Below the pieces are notes generated by a model, which worked only from the letters and a program-made list of their open reading frames with translations, did not search any database and was not told the DNA's origin. A stretch of DNA of 42,675 bases from an uncultured Hydrogenophaga sp. (lineage in GTDB: Bacteria > Pseudomonadota > Gammaproteobacteria > Burkholderiales > Burkholderiaceae_C): positions 1 through 42,675 of the forward strand of contig NZ_OY288140.1 in assembly GCF_958439165.1 (NCBI RefSeq). Direction: 5' to 3'. The position numbers were made by a program, and so were the translations under genes. Below are positions 39,604 through 42,675 of this stretch, in pieces; position 1 is the first letter of the stretch; the number at the start of each line of letters is the position of its first letter.

Positions 39604-40716
39604 ATGACCTTCACCCCCACCCAGACCCGCGCTGCCGTCTGGGCCAGTCTGGCCCTGGCCACCGGCTGGCTGCTGTCCCTGCTGGCGCCGGTGCTCATGC
39701 CCTTCCTGCTGGCCATGGTGATCGCCTACGCGCTGCATCCGCTGGTGGAGCGGTGGGCACAGAACCGTGTGCCGCGATGGCTGGGTGCCGGCGTGGCCAT
39801 CACCTTGCTGATGCTGGTGCTGCTGGCCGTGGTGCTCCTCATCGTTCCCGTCATCACGGCGCAGCTGCCCCTGCTGCGCGACCAGGTGCCGGCGTTGCTG
39901 GACCGGGCCAATGAATTCATCGTGCCGCTGGCCGCGCGTTTCGGCATCGAGCTGCAGATCGACACCGCCCAGGTGCGCGAATGGCTCAAGCAGGTGGTGA
40001 CCGGGCATGAAAGCCAGCTCATCGACGGGCTGCTGTCGTCGCTGCGGATTGGCGGCAGCGCGCTGGCGGCCGTCGTCGGCAACCTGTTCCTGATGCCCAT
40101 CGTGGCGTTCTACCTGCTGCTCGACTGGAACTCGCTGGTCCGGCGCTTCAAGGACCTGATTCCGCCGCGCTGGCGCGCCCAAGTGCAGTCATTCCTGGAC
40201 GAAACCGACGATGTGCTGGGCCAATACCTGCGCGGCCAGCTCATGGTCATGGGGCTGCTGGCGGTTTTCTACACCGTGGGCCTGGCGCTCACCGGCCTGA
40301 AGCTGGCGCTGCCCATCGGTGTGTTCACCGGGCTGGCCGTGTTCGTGCCCTACCTCGGTTTCGGCCTGGGCCTGGTGCTGGCGGTGCTGGCGGCGCTGCT
40401 GCAGTTCCAGAGCGTGTTCGGCGTGATCGCCGTGCTGGCCGTGTACGGCGTGGGCCAGGTGCTGGAAAGTCTCTACCTCACGCCGCGCCTGCTGGGCGAG
40501 CGCATCGGCCTGCACCCGATCGCGGTGATCTTCGCGCTGCTGGCCTTCGGCCATCTGTTCGGCTTCGTGGGGGTGCTGATCGCGTTGCCCGCCAGTGCGG
40601 TGCTGCTGGTGGCCATCCGCCGTGCCCGCACCACCTACCTCAACAGCCCCCTTTACCGGGAGAGCGGCAGCATCGGCGCCGCTCCCGGGCCCGGACCCGA
40701 CGAGCCGCAGGGCTGA
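39604..40716 (+). CDS. AI-2E family membrane transporter/permease
   Basis: This 370-residue protein has about eight membrane helices in the family pattern: a helix pair at residues 13-47, another at 62-83, a soluble domain about residues 90-145, then the C-terminal bundle with VPYLGFGLGLVLAVLAALLQF and LTPRLLGERIGLHPIAVIFALLAFGHLFGFVGVLIALPASAVLLV. Members export various small molecules or ions, so the name does not prove AI-2 transport. It is followed by hda three bases on, as in related genomes. Confidence 0.9.
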   Translation: MTFTPTQTRAAVWASLALATGWLLSLLAPVLMPFLLAMVIAYALHPLVERWAQNRVPRWLGAGVAITLLMLVLLAVVLLIVPVITAQLPLLRDQVPALLDRANEFIVPLAARFGIELQIDTAQVREWLKQVVTGHESQLIDGLLSSLRIGGSALAAVVGNLFLMPIVAFYLLLDWNSLVRRFKDLIPPRWRAQVQSFLDETDDVLGQYLRGQLMVMGLLAVFYTVGLALTGLKLALPIGVFTGLAVFVPYLGFGLGLVLAVLAALLQFQSVFGVIAVLAVYGVGQVLESLYLTPRLLGERIGLHPIAVIFALLAFGHLFGFVGVLIALPASAVLLVAIRRARTTYLNSPLYRESGSIGAAPGPGPDEPQG

Positions 40717-40719
40717 CCC

Positions 40720-41415
40720 ATGCCCACCATGAAGCAGCTGGCACTCGACATCGGACTGGCCCCGGTGCCCACCCTGGCCAACTTTGTGCCGGCGGGCAAC
40801 GAGGCCGCCCTGGAGCACCTGAAGCTGTGGGCCGGCAGTCCCACCCGTTCGCCGGTGCCGACCTGCCTGTGGGGCGCCAGCGGCAGCGGCAAGACGCACC
40901 TGCTGCTGGCGGTGCGCGAGGCGTTCCGTGAACACGGCGCCCGGGTCGGCTGGATGGACGCCGGCACCCTGAACCCGCCCGATTACGACGAACAGTGGGA
41001 AGCCGTCATCCTGGACGACTGCCATCTCTACACCGCCAGCCAGCAGGCCATGGCCTTCAACTGGTTCGTGCACGCCCAGACTCCCTCCCAGGGCAGCGCC
41101 CGCTGGGTGCTGGCTGCCGCCACGCTGCCGCCGTCCGACCTGCAGCTGCGCGAAGACCTGCGCACCCGGCTGGGCTGGGGCCACGTGTTCCAGCTGCATG
41201 CCCTGGGCGAGACCGAGCGGCGGGCCGTGCTGCGCCGGGCCGCCGACGAGCGCGGCGTGTTCCTGAGCGACGAGGTCATGGACTTCATGCTCAACCGCTT
41301 CTCCCGCGACCTCTCCAGCCTGATGCTGCTGCTCGACCAGCTCGACGCGTATGCCCTGCGCACCCAGCGGGCCATCACCATCCCGCTGATCCGCTCCATG
41401 CTGGAAAACGAATGA
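40720..41415 (+). CDS. hda: DnaA regulatory inactivator Hda
   Basis: Hda (231 residues) stimulates ATP hydrolysis by DnaA when bound to the sliding clamp, preventing re-initiation. The clamp-binding motif is at the N-terminus (KQLALDIGL), Walker A is GASGSGKTHLL and Walker B is AVILDDCHLY; the C-terminal lid contains RFSRDLSSLMLLLDQLDAYAL. It lies three bases after the transporter and overlaps the HAD gene by ATGA. Confidence 0.93.
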   Translation: MPTMKQLALDIGLAPVPTLANFVPAGNEAALEHLKLWAGSPTRSPVPTCLWGASGSGKTHLLLAVREAFREHGARVGWMDAGTLNPPDYDEQWEAVILDDCHLYTASQQAMAFNWFVHAQTPSQGSARWVLAAATLPPSDLQLREDLRTRLGWGHVFQLHALGETERRAVLRRAADERGVFLSDEVMDFMLNRFSRDLSSLMLLLDQLDAYALRTQRAITIPLIRSMLENE

Positions 41416-42092
41416 CTGTTCCCATGCGCCTGACGCTGTTCGACCTCGACCACACCCTGCTGCCGCTCGACTCCGACTACGCCTGGGGCCAGTTCACCGT
41501 GCAGCTCGGCTGGCGCGACGAGGCCGACTTCGGGCGGGCCAACGACCGCTTCTACCAGGCCTACAAGGACGGCACGCTCGACATCCACGAGTACGTGCGC
41601 TTTGCCACCGACGCGGTGCGCGAGCGCGGTCTGGCGCAGGCGCAGGCCGCCCACGAACGCTTCATGGCCGAGGTGATCCGCCCGGCCATCACCGAACAGG
41701 CGCGGGCCCTGGTCCGTTCGCACCAGGCCGCCGGCGACACCGTGATCATCGTCACCGCCACCAACGAATTCGTCACCCGGCCGATCGCGCAGGCCTTCGG
41801 CGTGGACCAGCTGATTGCCATCGACCTGGCCACCACCCCGGACGGCGCCATCACCGGCGACATCCGGGGCATCCCCTCGTTCCGCGAGGGCAAGGTCGCC
41901 CGTGTGGAACAATGGCTGGCCGAACGGGGCCTGCGCTGGCCCGATCTGCAGCACACCACCTTCTACAGCGACTCGCCCAACGATCTGCCGTTGCTCGAGA
42001 AGGTGCACGAGCCGGTGGCCACCAACCCCGACGAGCGCCTCGGCGCCCTGGCCCGCGAACGCGGCTGGCGCATCCTCCATCTCTTCGAATGA
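41412..42092 (+). CDS. HAD-family phosphatase, SerB-like (HAD-IB)
   Basis: This 226-residue phosphatase has motif I LTLFDLDHTLLPLDSDY, motif II in VIIVTATNEFVTRPIA and motifs III/IV in FREGKVARVEQWL and FYSDSPNDLPLLEKV. It resembles the phosphoserine-phosphatase-like group next to hda in related genomes. The substrate is unknown. The ATG at 41412 overlaps the hda stop; a second ATG at 41424 is possible. It overlaps pcnB by ATGA. Confidence 0.9.
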   Translation: MTVPMRLTLFDLDHTLLPLDSDYAWGQFTVQLGWRDEADFGRANDRFYQAYKDGTLDIHEYVRFATDAVRERGLAQAQAAHERFMAEVIRPAITEQARALVRSHQAAGDTVIIVTATNEFVTRPIAQAFGVDQLIAIDLATTPDGAITGDIRGIPSFREGKVARVEQWLAERGLRWPDLQHTTFYSDSPNDLPLLEKVHEPVATNPDERLGALARERGWRILHLFE

Positions 42093-42675
42093 TCAAGAAA
42101 CTCATCGACAAGCTGCTCGGCAAGTCCGGCAGCGGCCCGGCCCGCAAGGCTTCCCCCTTCGGCCAGCGGCAGGACGTCCCTGCCAGCGTGCACGGCATCA
42201 ATCCCCAGCTGGTGGACCAGCGTGCGCTGGACGTGGTCAACACCCTGCAGCAGGCCGGCTTTGCCGCCTACATCGTCGGCGGCGCGGTGCGCGACCTGCT
42301 GCTCGGCCTGCGACCCAAGGACTTCGACGTGGCGACCAACGCCACACCGGAACAGGTCAAGGGCCTGTTCCGGCGTGCGTTCATCATCGGACGGCGCTTT
42401 CGCATCGTGCACGTGGTGTACGGACGGGGCCGCGAGCACGAGGTGATCGAGGTCTCCACCTTCCGCGCCTACCTGGACAGCAACGACGCCGAACAGGTGG
42501 CCGGCAACGAGCGCACCAGCAAGGGTGAGCTGGCCGGCATGAAGCACGCCGTGGACGCCAGCGGCCGCGTGCTGCGCGACAACGTGTGGGGTCCCATCGA
42601 GCAGGACGCCGCCCGCCGCGACTTCAGCATCAACGCCATGTACTACGACCCGGCGACGCAGACCGTGGTCGACTT
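42089..42675 (+). CDS. pcnB: Poly(A) polymerase I, N-terminal part (runs off the window)
   Basis: The first 195 codons of PcnB, which adds 3' A-tails to RNA and speeds its decay. The nucleotidyltransferase head domain is present: AAYIVGGAVRDLLLGLRPKDFDVATNATPEQVKGLFRRAFIIGRRFRIVHV, with the catalytic DFDVAT acidic pair and GR-F-RIVHV; then EVSTFRA and RRDFSINAMYYDP. Its start overlaps the HAD gene stop by ATGA. The C-terminal part is outside the window. Confidence 0.95.
   Translation, partial: MIKKLIDKLLGKSGSGPARKASPFGQRQDVPASVHGINPQLVDQRALDVVNTLQQAGFAAYIVGGAVRDLLLGLRPKDFDVATNATPEQVKGLFRRAFIIGRRFRIVHVVYGRGREHEVIEVSTFRAYLDSNDAEQVAGNERTSKGELAGMKHAVDASGRVLRDNVWGPIEQDAARRDFSINAMYYDPATQTVVD

Noticed and set aside
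1..42675. CRISPR arrays, tRNA or rRNA genes, insertion sequences
   Set aside because: No regularly spaced repeats, tRNA-like cloverleaf sequences or transposase genes were seen on either strand.

Overview
The window reads as the chromosome of a high-GC betaproteobacterium of the order Burkholderiales, most like the Comamonadaceae and their relatives. The grounds are gene order and protein style: leuC-entericidin-leuD-leuB-asd-fimV, sdhCDAB-sdhE-gltA next to a divergent GntR regulator and mdh, DUF3579 beside rpsT and murJ, and purM divergent from AI-2E transporter-hda-HAD-pcnB. Coding density is very high. No stretch of 300 bases lacks a gene, and I see no tRNA, rRNA, CRISPR array or insertion sequence.

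Positions 1-10069 (minus strand) hold the 5' end of fimV, asd, the leucine genes leuB, leuD and leuC with an entericidin-type lipoprotein between leuC and leuD, then gltA, sdhE, sdhB, sdhA, sdhD and sdhC. Together these make succinate dehydrogenase with its flavinylation factor, citrate synthase and the leucine/aspartate-family steps. A GntR/HutC regulator (10261-11070) faces mdh, a CitE-like lyase and acnB (11204-15820). The region is therefore a TCA-cycle locus with its own likely regulator, and that regulator's probable operator recurs 20 kb away in front of a DUF3579 gene.

Positions 15874-18338 are foreign in character. A small acidic CesT-type chaperone gene precedes a 659-residue, cysteine-free, serine-rich protein that looks like a type III secretion effector of unrecognised family. 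The pair lies alone between housekeeping genes, has lower GC than its flanks, and has an HrpL-like promoter candidate just upstream. This is the most interesting part of the window.

Positions 18521-24829 (plus strand) carry a membrane-anchored trypsin-like protease, a MoxR-DUF58-VWA module, an FAD monooxygenase and an orphan Bug-type solute receptor. Positions 24843-31197 (minus strand) carry kynB-kynU-kynA (tryptophan to anthranilate), an rRNA-type methyltransferase, a YkgJ-type metal-cluster protein, argF and an argD-type aminotransferase. A terminator-like hairpin lies in the argD leader.

Positions 31493-36855 hold DUF3579, rpsT, murJ, a SirB1-type protein, a PA2779/PA2778 pair (small membrane protein plus lipoprotein cysteine peptidase) and an NAD(P)-binding protein. 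Positions 36809-39518 (minus strand) hold a GlxA-type regulator, a cysteine hydrolase and purM. The window ends with an AI-2E family transporter, hda, a HAD phosphatase and the start of pcnB, several of them joined by ATGA stop/start overlaps.
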